A stretch of 20,808 nucleotides of DNA from CAYOPE01 sp964405805. GTDB lineage: Bacteria; Patescibacteriota; Doudnabacteria; UBA920; O2-02-FULL-48-8. The position numbers and the translations under genes are program-made. The DNA is taken from NCBI GenBank assembly GCA_964405805.1, contig CAYOPE010000016.1, forward strand, positions 1 through 20,808, read 5' to 3'. Below, piece by piece: positions 6,048-13,272 of this stretch (position 1 is its first letter; every line of letters begins with the position of its first letter). The notes under the pieces are model-generated. The model was given only the letters and a program-made list of their open reading frames with translations, did not search any database and was not told the origin of the DNA.

Positions 6048-7040
6048 ATGAGCGAATCAGTTTTCGATGAACGGCTGGCGCCGGCTCTTCACAAGCTGAG
6101 AGACCTGCGGTACGGAGAAAATCCGCATCAGCCTGCTGTCTGGTACGGCCGATCAGTCAATATGCCAGTACAGGTCCTGCAAGGCAAGGAACTCTCGTAC
6201 ACGAACATCCTGGACCTGGATGCGGCTCTCCGCGTCGTCAGCGCGCATCCGGAGACGCCGGCGGCCTGCATTGTCAAGCACACGGGTCCATGTGGGGTGG
6301 CCATCGCTGCCACACTAAAGCTGGCTTACCTCAAGGCGCGGCAAGCAGACGAGGTGTCGGCGTTTGGTGGAATCGCGGGTCTCAATCGTACGGTGTGCGT
6401 CGAAACCGCCGAAGTGATCGTCGACACCTACATTGAATGCGTGGTCGCTCCGGGATTCGATGAAGCTGCGCTCGCAGTACTGGCCAGAAAGCAAAATCTC
6501 CGAGTGGTCGTGGCTGAGCCTTCGATCCTGCCCGTGCTCGAGATTCGATCGGCTCTCGGTGGCTACCTGGTGCAGATGCGTGATGAAGTGGACGAGGCAA
6601 AACAGGAATGGGGACCCCATCGAGAGGATCTGCGCGTGGTCACCGAGCGTCAGCCGACGGAACGTGAGTGGAAAGCGCTTCGTTTCGCTTGGCGCGTCTG
6701 CGCTTTCGTCAAGTCAAACGCAGTGGTTTTGACCTCAGACTACGTGACGATTTGCGTCGGCGGTGGACAACCCAATCGCGTCGGCTCGGCGAAAATCGCG
6801 ACCGGATATCTGGAATTGGATCCGGGAGCTTTCTTCGATAAACTGCGTAACTACTCCTTCACGGTGGGTGCTTCGGACGCTTTCTTCCCGTTCCGTGACG
6901 GACTGGACGCGCTAGCCGATGCCGGCACTCTGGCAGTGGTTCAGCCCGGCGGTTCGCAGAATGACAAGGAGGTCATTGACGCGGCCAATGAACACAACAT
7001 GGCCATGGTGTTCACGGGTCGCCGTCACTTCCGGCACTGA
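6048..7040 (+). CDS. purH: AICAR formyltransferase, stand-alone C-terminal half of PurH
   Basis: A 330-residue protein matching the C-terminal AICARFT domain. Motifs: LRYGENPHQPA (20-30), GKELSYTNILDLDAA (46-60), CIVKHTGPCGVA with the catalytic Lys77-His78 pair, EVSAFGGIAGLNR, a VCAFVKSNAVVL segment, then ASDAFFPFRDG, VVQPGGSQNDKEVI and the terminal VFTGRRHFRH. It transfers a formyl group from 10-formyl-tetrahydrofolate to AICAR, giving FAICAR for the neighbouring cyclohydrolase. ATG 6048 is preceded by AAGGAAGG. The stop codon lies in the loop of a CCGGCA/TGCCGG hairpin (7031-7049), followed by a terminator. GC-rich, like its partner and unlike the following helicase gene. Confidence 0.92.
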   Translation: MSESVFDERLAPALHKLRDLRYGENPHQPAVWYGRSVNMPVQVLQGKELSYTNILDLDAALRVVSAHPETPAACIVKHTGPCGVAIAATLKLAYLKARQADEVSAFGGIAGLNRTVCVETAEVIVDTYIECVVAPGFDEAALAVLARKQNLRVVVAEPSILPVLEIRSALGGYLVQMRDEVDEAKQEWGPHREDLRVVTERQPTEREWKALRFAWRVCAFVKSNAVVLTSDYVTICVGGGQPNRVGSAKIATGYLELDPGAFFDKLRNYSFTVGASDAFFPFRDGLDALADAGTLAVVQPGGSQNDKEVIDAANEHNMAMVFTGRRHFRH

Positions 7041-7063
7041 TACTGCCGGCTGCAAGTTCTTCT

Positions 7064-7105
7064 GAGGGTCTCGATTGATTCGTCGTCGAGGCCCTCTTCA
7101 TTTTG
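7064..7105 (+). terminator. Rho-independent terminator of the purH pair
   Basis: GAGGGtCTCGA (7064-7074) pairs with TCGAGgCCCTC (7086-7096) including a T-G pair, loop of 11, followed by TTCATTTT. It lies immediately upstream of the helicase promoter. Confidence 0.8.
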
Positions 7106-7112
7106 TCGAAAA

Positions 7113-7127
7113 TGGTATACTTAAAGC
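7113..7127 (+). promoter_or_regulatory. Extended -10 promoter of the helicase gene (leaderless)
   Basis: TGGTATACT: TG at 7113-7114, TATACT at 7116-7121, followed by six bases and ATG 7128. Same geometry as at 2173 and 2708. No Shine-Dalgarno sequence. Confidence 0.65.
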
Positions 7128-10109
7128 ATGCCTAAGACCACCGTGAAAGAAAAATCAACGATATTATCAGGCTTAAACAAGCAACAAGAAAAAGCTATCA
7201 CTTTTGGTAACGGCCCTTTATTGATTATCGCCGGAGCTGGGACTGGCAAGACCACTGTTTTGACGCGTCGAATTGTCTGGCTGATCGAACAAGGGTTGGC
7301 CAAACCGGAAGAAATATTGGCCCTGACTTTTACTGAGAAAGCAGCGAAGGAAATGGAAGAGCGAGTGGATCTACTCATGCCACTTGGCTATGCCGACATA
7401 AACATTTCTACCTTTCATGCCTTTGCCCAGAAAATTCTCTCGCAACACGCTTTGGACATCGGTTTACCAGGTGACTTTCGTGTCATTACAGATACACAAG
7501 CGTGGATGCTCATAAAAAAACATTTGCATGAGTTTGATTTGAATTATTATAGGCCTGTCGGCAACCCTTCCAAGTTCATTCATGCTTTGCTCCGGCATTT
7601 TCACAAAGCTAAAGGAGAAGAAATTACACCAGAAGAATATTTGAAATTTGCGGAAAATTTGAGATTGAATTTTGATTCTGCTGAAAAAACAAGAGCACGC
7701 CGCAACCCTGAACTTGATTCAGGGTCTAAAAAAAGAGATCCTGAAATAAATTCAGGATTGCATATTGACCAAGACGAAATTGCAAGAATCACAGAAGTTG
7801 CCAATGCATACCACCAATATCAAAAATTGCTGCTCGATAATGGCTATATGGATTTTGGCGATATGATTAACTATACTCTCAAGCTATTTCGGACGAGGCC
7901 GAAGATCCTTGAGTTTTATCAAAAACAATTTAAATATATTCTAGTTGATGAGTTTCAAGACACAGATCTGTCACAATATGAATTAGTCCGTCTGTTGGCT
8001 CAACCTGAAAACAACATTACAGTCGTGGGCGATGATGACCAGTCGATTTATAAATTCCGTGGCGCTTCGATATCAAACATTTTGAAGTTCAAAGAAGACT
8101 ATAGAAAAGCCACTGAAGTGACTCTGACTGAGAATTATCGTTCAACTCAGGACATTCTCGATTTGGCTTATGATTTCATCCAGCAAAATAATCCGTATCG
8201 GCTTGAATCTAAGCTCAAAATCTCCAAAAAACTAGCGGCCAATAAAAAAGACAAAGGCGAAATCGTTGTTTTGCATTCTCAAACAGTTTATGAGGAAGCT
8301 ATTATGACAGTGCAGAAAATCCTGGAACTAAAGGATAAGCATTATTTTTCCTGGAACGATTTCGCAATACTGGTCCGTGCCAATGATCACGCGGAACCGT
8401 TTATTTCAGAGCTTGCAAAAAGAGGATTACCTTATATTTTCGTGGCTAATCGCGGCTTGTATAAAAAACCGTTCATCCTCGACCTTATCGCATATCTGAA
8501 ACTTCTCGATAACTATCATGAATCAGAGAATTTGTTCCGTGTGTTTAACATGCAGAAGTTTAAGATCTCGGATGATGATTTGATTGCTCTGTCTCAAAGT
8601 GCGAAAAGAAGAGCCTTGTCGCTTTTTGAAGTCGCGAGAGAAAAGATCACGAATCCGAAAATCAAATCATTATTGGAATTGCTAACCAGACATACTCAGC
8701 TCGCTCGAGAATTGAATACCTCAGAGCTCGTCGTGAAAATCCTTACAGACCTGGAACTTCTAAAAGGTCTAACCGAGGATTCTGTGGAGAATAGTGAAAA
8801 TCGATCAGTACTTGAGCAATTTTACCGAAAAATTTTGGCGTTCGAGAAAGACAGCAATGATAAATCTCTCAAAGGGTTTCTCAATCAAATCCAACTCGAA
8901 CTAGAAGCTGGAGATGAAGGCGAGCTTGTTTTCAATCCCGATTTGGGACCAGAAGCCATCAGGGTCATGACCATACACGCGGCCAAGGGACTCGAATTTG
9001 CTTGTGTATTTGTAGTCAATCTGGTTGAGCAGAGATTTCCTACCAGAGAGCGCAAAGAGCAAATCGAAATTCCTCAGGAACTAGTCAAAGAAATTTTACC
9101 AGAAGGGGATGTGCACCTTATGGAAGAACGAAGGTTGTTCTACGTCGCGGCCACGCGCGCCAAGCAGTATCTGTATTTTACCTGGGCTGATGACTATGGC
9201 GGGTCAACGCACAAAAAGCCTTCGAGATTTCTGGTGGAAACCAATCTTGAAGAAAAGCCATTTAAAGCAACCCCTGCAGGCAAGGTTTTTTTCACTAAAC
9301 AATCTCCTTTGCCAAAAGGAAAAACCAAACTTAAAGTTCCTGAAACTTTTTCTTTTTCTGGAATCAATACATTTCTCAATTGTCCTTTGGAATACAAGTA
9401 CCGCTATTTGTACCAGCTTCCGCTGCCAGGCGCTGCGGCTCTGAGCTTTGGAGACACAATTCATAAGTCATTAGAAAAATATTTGCGTACTTTTGATCAA
9501 CTCAATAGCAGACAACAGGCCGATCTTTTTGGAACCAAAAAAGAAGCATTGGAAATACCAAAAAAAGAACTACTCCAGAAATTTTATCAGGAATCCTGGC
9601 AGGATGACTGGTACCCAGATAAAATTAACAAAGAAATTTACAGAAAGCTCGGACTGAAAATGCTGGAGACATTTTATGAAAAGTTTAGCGAGGAACCAAA
9701 GCCAATCGAATTTCTCGAGCAGCGGTTCAAACTCAAACTTGGTGATTATAAATTTGTCGGCAAGATAGACAGAGCAGACAGAAATCCGGATGGCACGATT
9801 GAGATCGTGGACTATAAGACAGGCGCTGTCAAAGAAAAACTTTCCACTGAAAACAAAACTCAGTTGCTAATTTATCAGTGGGCAGCAGAGGAAGAGTTCC
9901 ACAAAAAAGTGAAATCTCTGCGCTACTGGTATCTGGCGAATCTTCGTGATTCAATCGAATTTTTAGGCACGCAAAAAGAGATTGAAGACGTAAAAAATAA
10001 AATCTTAGAGACCATAAACGAAATTGTTGCGGCAATTGAAACCAATAGCTTTGCGACACTTGATAACAGAAAGTCCCATGACTGCAAATTTAGACATTTA
10101 GAAGGCTAA
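7128..10109 (+). CDS. UvrD/Rep-family helicase fused to a PD-(D/E)XK nuclease
   Basis: A 993-residue superfamily 1A helicase with a RecB/Cas4-like C-terminal nuclease. Helicase motifs: Q motif LNKQQEKAI (16-24), Walker A AGAGTGKT (35-42), TFTEKAAKEM, Walker B ILVDEFQDTDLSQ (about 271-283), GDDDQSIYKFRGA, LTENYRS, VMTIHAAKGLEFACVFV (about 614-630), and VAATRAKQYLYF (about 673-684). Nuclease motifs: FLNCPLEYKYRY, GKIDRAD (about 877-883), EIVDYKTG (about 892-899) and LLIYQWA. It should unwind and trim DNA ends in repair, like AddAB/AdnAB-type enzymes. The C-terminus has a single Cys (HDCKFRHLEG), where iron-sulfur relatives have three. Residues about 190-211 are encoded by two palindromic elements that look like an insertion. 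Confidence 0.92.
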   Translation: MPKTTVKEKSTILSGLNKQQEKAITFGNGPLLIIAGAGTGKTTVLTRRIVWLIEQGLAKPEEILALTFTEKAAKEMEERVDLLMPLGYADINISTFHAFAQKILSQHALDIGLPGDFRVITDTQAWMLIKKHLHEFDLNYYRPVGNPSKFIHALLRHFHKAKGEEITPEEYLKFAENLRLNFDSAEKTRARRNPELDSGSKKRDPEINSGLHIDQDEIARITEVANAYHQYQKLLLDNGYMDFGDMINYTLKLFRTRPKILEFYQKQFKYILVDEFQDTDLSQYELVRLLAQPENNITVVGDDDQSIYKFRGASISNILKFKEDYRKATEVTLTENYRSTQDILDLAYDFIQQNNPYRLESKLKISKKLAANKKDKGEIVVLHSQTVYEEAIMTVQKILELKDKHYFSWNDFAILVRANDHAEPFISELAKRGLPYIFVANRGLYKKPFILDLIAYLKLLDNYHESENLFRVFNMQKFKISDDDLIALSQSAKRRALSLFEVAREKITNPKIKSLLELLTRHTQLARELNTSELVVKILTDLELLKGLTEDSVENSENRSVLEQFYRKILAFEKDSNDKSLKGFLNQIQLELEAGDEGELVFNPDLGPEAIRVMTIHAAKGLEFACVFVVNLVEQRFPTRERKEQIEIPQELVKEILPEGDVHLMEERRLFYVAATRAKQYLYFTWADDYGGSTHKKPSRFLVETNLEEKPFKATPAGKVFFTKQSPLPKGKTKLKVPETFSFSGINTFLNCPLEYKYRYLYQLPLPGAAALSFGDTIHKSLEKYLRTFDQLNSRQQADLFGTKKEALEIPKKELLQKFYQESWQDDWYPDKINKEIYRKLGLKMLETFYEKFSEEPKPIEFLEQRFKLKLGDYKFVGKIDRADRNPDGTIEIVDYKTGAVKEKLSTENKTQLLIYQWAAEEEFHKKVKSLRYWYLANLRDSIEFLGTQKEIEDVKNKILETINEIVAAIETNSFATLDNRKSHDCKFRHLEG
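7706..7758. repeat. Two tandem palindromic elements inside the helicase gene
   Basis: CCCTGAA-cttga-TTCAGGG (7706-7724) and ATCCTGAA-ataaa-TTCAGGAT (7738-7758) are two perfect palindromes 13 bases apart, read in frame as NPELDSGSKKRDPEINSG between motif Ia and the DEFQD motif of the helicase. Their form resembles the palindromic mini-elements known in Rickettsia (RPE) that insert in frame into proteins; the family assignment is an inference. Confidence 0.7.
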
Positions 10110-10114
10110 TGTGG

Positions 10115-10120
10115 TATAAT
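10115..10120 (+). promoter_or_regulatory. Perfect -10 box before the small membrane protein
   Basis: TGGTATAAT with TATAAT at 10115-10120, between the helicase stop and the next ATG at 10123. The ATG lies only two bases downstream, too close for that codon to be in the transcript if initiation is at the usual distance. It may serve the gene at 10510, or initiation may be unusually close. Confidence 0.4.
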
Positions 10121-10122
10121 AA

Positions 10123-10497
10123 ATGAGCAAAATCAAACTTTACATCACCGGACTGTTTTGCTTCGCGGTCATCTTTGGACTTTCTGTTTTGATTCTTATA
10201 AACAATACTAGTCCAGATCGCGTTGGTAACATTTTGCTTTTTTATTTTTTTGTTTTTTGTTTATTGTTCTGTGTATTTACAGTCCTGGCTTTCTACCTTC
10301 GTAGGATGTTTGGTCAGCGTGAGCTACAGAATCTTTATCTGCGACTGTCGGCTCGTGAAGGACTGTGGTTAACAATTATTTTCGTTGGGTCTTTGTTTTT
10401 ATTAAGCCATAAATTTTTCTCTTGGCTAAACGCTGTATTACTTGTACTGATTTTCGTTTTTTTGGAATCGTATCTACTAAGTAAGAATAATAATTAA
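10123..10497 (+). CDS. Small four-helix membrane protein
   Basis: A 124-residue integral membrane protein. Hydrophobic segments lie at about 7-27, 38-60, 80-95 and 99-117, with basic loops (FYLRRMFGQRE after the second helix) suggesting cytoplasmic N- and C-termini. It starts 13 bases after the helicase stop and ends 12 bases before the next gene, so it sits in an operon-like string. The function is unknown; similar short Phe/Leu-rich four-helix proteins are common beside housekeeping genes in reduced genomes. No signature motif is visible. Confidence 0.75.
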   Translation: MSKIKLYITGLFCFAVIFGLSVLILINNTSPDRVGNILLFYFFVFCLLFCVFTVLAFYLRRMFGQRELQNLYLRLSAREGLWLTIIFVGSLFLLSHKFFSWLNAVLLVLIFVFLESYLLSKNNN

Positions 10498-10509
10498 CAT
10501 CTAACAACT

Positions 10510-11292
10510 ATGGATCCACAAATTTTACCAGTAACGCCTGAGCCAAAGACCCCACTGACTCCCAGTAGTCTCCCGACTTCAGACAAACCAGAATTGACTT
10601 TTCAAGTCATGCCGCAGGCTGGTAGAGAAATTCACGAGCAGCGGTCGGAAATTCCATTTGTAAAAGGTCCTACTCCGGTCAGTGGCGCGATTCAAAAACC
10701 AGGAGGTCCACCGCCCCGCATGCCAGAAGGAGAGCTATTCTCTGACACTGACGGTTCGTTTTGGCAAGGCAAACTGCCGTTTATAATCATTGGTATCGTT
10801 GTACTGCTAGGACTTGGCTTGCTCGCGTATTTCTTTATCGGTTCAAAAAAATCGAATACCAATCAGCCACAGCAAACGCAACAGCCGACTACGAAATTAC
10901 CGAAAGTTTGGCTTAGCCAATATTTCGGGAAAGATACTTGCGATGATGTGTCGAACTGCGGTGATGACGCTGACCCGGATAAAGATGGCCTTAAAAATTA
11001 TGACGAATTTAAAGCCGGGACTAATCCGATAAAAGCTGATACCGATGAAGACGGTCTAGCTGATGGGGATGAAGTCAATATTTATAAAACTGAGCCGACG
11101 CTTCGTTACACAGATCGTCGAGATGTGGTCGCCTCGAACAATTGGACTGATGGTATACAGATCAAGGGTGGCTATGACCCACTTACGCCTGGACTTAAAT
11201 TTACAGATACGAGAAATCAGCAGATCGCAAACGACATCGTAAAGTTTAGTTTACATGAACCTACTATCACTACTCTTCAGGTCCAAAAGTAA
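10510..11292 (+). CDS. Membrane-anchored protein with calcium-binding (TSP3-like) repeats
   Basis: A 260-residue protein. Residues 1-88 are a Pro-rich, low-complexity N-terminal region, and 90-110 form a single membrane helix (FIIIGIVVLLGLGLLAYFFI). A Gln/Thr linker leads to an external domain with two acidic repeats, DADPDKDGLKNYDEFKAGTNP (about 153-173) and ADTDEDGLADGDEVNIYKTEP (about 176-196), which are thrombospondin type 3 / EF-hand-like calcium sites. C144 and C150 just before them could form a disulfide. The layout implies a cytoplasmic N-terminus and a surface-exposed calcium-binding domain. Its 3' end overlaps the next gene by 38 bases in another frame. Exact role unknown. Confidence 0.82.
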   Translation: MDPQILPVTPEPKTPLTPSSLPTSDKPELTFQVMPQAGREIHEQRSEIPFVKGPTPVSGAIQKPGGPPPRMPEGELFSDTDGSFWQGKLPFIIIGIVVLLGLGLLAYFFIGSKKSNTNQPQQTQQPTTKLPKVWLSQYFGKDTCDDVSNCGDDADPDKDGLKNYDEFKAGTNPIKADTDEDGLADGDEVNIYKTEPTLRYTDRRDVVASNNWTDGIQIKGGYDPLTPGLKFTDTRNQQIANDIVKFSLHEPTITTLQVQK

Positions 11293-11662
11293 ATCGTTTC
11301 CAGGAATTATCGTGGCTGAGGTCATTAAGGTTGAAAAGCATCCCAATGCGGATCGGCTGCGAGTGATTGAGCTTACGGACGGCCAGCGAACCATTGCTCC
11401 TATCGTGTGCGGAGCTTTTAACTTTGACGTTGGTGCCAAAGTCGCTCTAGCGCTTCCTGGTGCAAGTATTCCGAAAAATATTCATTCTGAAGCGCACGAA
11501 TCGTTTACTCTAGACAAGGCCACGATTCGGGGAGTAGAAAGTCAAGGCATGATTTGCGCCGCATTTGAGCTTGGACTGAGCGATGATGCGGGACAGGGGA
11601 TAATGATTCTAAAAGGTAACGCGAAACTGGGAAGCGAGTTTTCTAGTGATATGATAAAGTAG
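11255..11662 (+). CDS. Stand-alone tRNA-binding (EMAPII/PheT B1-like OB-fold) protein
   Basis: A 135-residue protein consisting almost only of a tRNA-binding OB-fold. Hallmarks: FPGIIVAEVIKVEKHPNADRLRVIEL, IVCGAFNFDVGAKVALALPGASIP, TIRGVESQGMICAAFELGL and GIMILKGNAKLGSEF. This matches the N-terminal B1 region of the PheRS beta subunit (PheT) better than MetG-type or CsaA-type domains, because of the RGVESQGMICAAFELGL segment. It lies 36 bases upstream of a PheS with a fused FDX-ACB domain, so it probably helps that enzyme bind tRNA-Phe (inference). Start ATG 11255 lies inside the previous gene; no Shine-Dalgarno sequence, so coupling is likely. A later start would cut into the first strand. 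Confidence 0.85.
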   Translation: MNLLSLLFRSKSKSFPGIIVAEVIKVEKHPNADRLRVIELTDGQRTIAPIVCGAFNFDVGAKVALALPGASIPKNIHSEAHESFTLDKATIRGVESQGMICAAFELGLSDDAGQGIMILKGNAKLGSEFSSDMIK

Positions 11663-11665
11663 CTT

Positions 11666-11691
11666 GCAATCCTGACCTTCGTCAGGATTGC
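11666..11691. repeat. Perfect palindrome between the two PheRS-related genes
   Basis: GCAATCCTGAC (11666-11676), loop CTTC, GTCAGGATTGC (11681-11691): an 11-bp perfect stem. No T-run follows, so it is not a classical terminator. The core ATCCTGA...TCAGGAT is the same as in the palindrome inside the helicase gene (7738-7758). Confidence 0.65.
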
Positions 11692-11698
11692 GAAATTT

Positions 11699-12823
11699 AT
11701 GAATATAACCATCAACCCAGAAGAAGAATCTAAGCTTAAACAAGAACTAGAAAAGAGAACTGATGCAGATGCGAAAAGAATGCTGCGTTTTTTAAATCTG
11801 CCCGATCTTTCGAGAACTGAGGGTAGTCCTTTGAAAGAAGTCGTGGATCGAGCATCACAGGTTCCCAGTTTGAAAGGCTTTGATGTCATCCGGGTGCCAG
11901 AAATTGTTCCGATTCATATCATGTTTGATTTGTTCAATATGCCCGAAGGCCACCCAGCTCGCAGTAAATCAGATACTTATTATGTGGATGATACTCATGT
12001 GTTACGTACGCATGATACAGTCTTCTGGTATTATTATCTGAACGATCCAGAGATAAAAAAAAGAATTGAAAATAAAGAAACCCTTGGTGCAATATGTTAC
12101 TGCAAAGTTTACCGTAAAGACGAAATTGATAATCGTCACATGAATGTCTTTCATCAGTTTGGCGGCTGGCTCATTGCTCCTGATGAAAAGCAAACTCTGA
12201 CGCCAGATGATTTGAAAAAAGCTTTGTCAGAAGTGGGCACGAGCATTTTTGGTAAAACAAATTTCAGATTTTATGAGCACCAATTTCCATATACTGATCC
12301 GAGTTTCGAAATGGAAGCTGAGATAAACGGGCAATGGGTGGAGATGGTCGGATCTGGCATGGTTCGAAAATCAGTCATGGCAAACTTTGGACTCACTGGC
12401 TATAACGGCTGGGCGTTCGGATTTGGACTCGAAAGACTAGCCATTGCCTCTATGGAGCTGCCGGATATTCGTTTGCTTTGGTCGAAAGATCCTCGCGTGA
12501 CGAGACAGCTCAAACTTGGCCAGAAATTTGTCGAGGTTAGCAAATATCCGCCGATCACGCGTGATATTTCCTTTATCGTAGACAAAGATTTTGTGCCGAA
12601 TAATTATTTCGATTTGATTCGAGACATTGGTGGTGATTTGGTCGAACAGGTTGAATTACTAGATAAATATGAGAACGCAGAAAAATTCGGAGATAAGATT
12701 AGCTACACTTACCGAGTAGTATATCGCAGTCCTGAGCGGACTCTACGAACAGAAGAAGTGGAGCCTCTGCAAAATAAATTGATTGAAGAAACCAAAAACT
12801 TAGGTGCAAAAATTAGGGAATAA
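11699..12823 (+). CDS. pheS: Phenylalanyl-tRNA synthetase, PheS core fused to FDX-ACB (mitochondrial-type layout)
   Basis: A 374-residue class II synthetase. The PheS core has HPAR (85-88), motif 2 CKVYRKDEIDNRHMNVFHQF (135-154), the Phe-pocket segment FPYTDPSFE (196-204), and motif 3 GFGLERLAI (241-249) followed by PDIRLLWSKDPRVTRQL. Bacterial PheS normally ends here, but this protein continues with VSKYPPITRDISF, IRDIGGDLVEQVELLDKYEN, SYTYRVVYRSPERTL and GAKIR (277-373): an FDX-ACB anticodon-binding domain, normally the C-terminus of PheT. This order is that of the monomeric mitochondrial PheRS (FARS2). The N-terminal coiled coil of bacterial PheS is missing. No B3/B4 editing domain is present, so Tyr mischarging would not be corrected by this protein. 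Confidence 0.92.
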   Translation: MNITINPEEESKLKQELEKRTDADAKRMLRFLNLPDLSRTEGSPLKEVVDRASQVPSLKGFDVIRVPEIVPIHIMFDLFNMPEGHPARSKSDTYYVDDTHVLRTHDTVFWYYYLNDPEIKKRIENKETLGAICYCKVYRKDEIDNRHMNVFHQFGGWLIAPDEKQTLTPDDLKKALSEVGTSIFGKTNFRFYEHQFPYTDPSFEMEAEINGQWVEMVGSGMVRKSVMANFGLTGYNGWAFGFGLERLAIASMELPDIRLLWSKDPRVTRQLKLGQKFVEVSKYPPITRDISFIVDKDFVPNNYFDLIRDIGGDLVEQVELLDKYENAEKFGDKISYTYRVVYRSPERTLRTEEVEPLQNKLIEETKNLGAKIRE

Positions 12824-12858
12824 AAAAGAAGCCGTCAGGGAGTGTTCCCTGGCGGCTT
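12822..12858 (-). terminator. Terminator of the Rrf2-type gene
   Basis: AAGCCG-T-CAGGG (12829-12840) pairs with CCCTG-G-CGGCTT (12847-12858). On the minus strand it is followed by CTTTTTTA. The last codons and the TGA stop of the minus-strand gene lie inside the hairpin. The T-run overlaps the pheS stop codon on the other strand. Confidence 0.8.
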
Positions 12859-13251
12859 GGCGTTGCCCCTCGCGATGACGTCGCTGATGGCGATTCTCCG
12901 CAGAGATTCATTGAGTTCTTGCGTTTTTTCTTGCCAAAGCGCGGAGATAGCACCGAACTGGGCATGATCAGAGCTTGCGTTCGAAGGAGTCAGATCAATC
13001 AATTCACCCATCGCGCTTGCTAGGTCAAGCAGATTGATCGAATTCCTTGGACGAGAGAGCCAAAAGCCTCCGGTTCGTCCCACCTTTGACTTCAAGAGCC
13101 CGCTTTCGACGAGTTTCTGAAGGACCTTGAGCGTGACTGCAATCGGCATTTCGATCTTGTTCGCCACATCTCGGGCCGTTTGTTTGGTGTGGAGTTCTAG
13201 AACCATGAGTGCACGAAGTGCGCACTCGAATCTTGCTGAAGTTCTGACCAT
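12835..13251 (-). CDS. Rrf2-family transcriptional regulator without Fe-S cysteines
   Basis: A 138-residue winged-helix protein of the Rrf2 type: SARFECALRALMVLEL at the N-terminus, a helix-turn-helix (TARDVANKIEMPIAVTLKVLQKLVESGLLKSKVG, about 24-57), the GRTGGFWLSRP wing (about 57-67) and the dimerisation helix INLLDLASAMGELIDL. IscR/NsrR-type members carry three Cys for an iron-sulfur cluster about residues 90-105; here that stretch is LTPSNASSDHAQFGAI with no Cys, and the only Cys is residue 10. It probably senses something other than an Fe-S cluster. The Shine-Dalgarno AAGGAGGA is five bases from ATG. GC-rich, divergent from gyrB. Confidence 0.85.
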   Translation of the reverse strand: MVRTSARFECALRALMVLELHTKQTARDVANKIEMPIAVTLKVLQKLVESGLLKSKVGRTGGFWLSRPRNSINLLDLASAMGELIDLTPSNASSDHAQFGAISALWQEKTQELNESLRRIAISDVIARGNAKPPGNTP

Positions 13252-13272
13252 CGGTGTCCTCCTTGACCTTAT

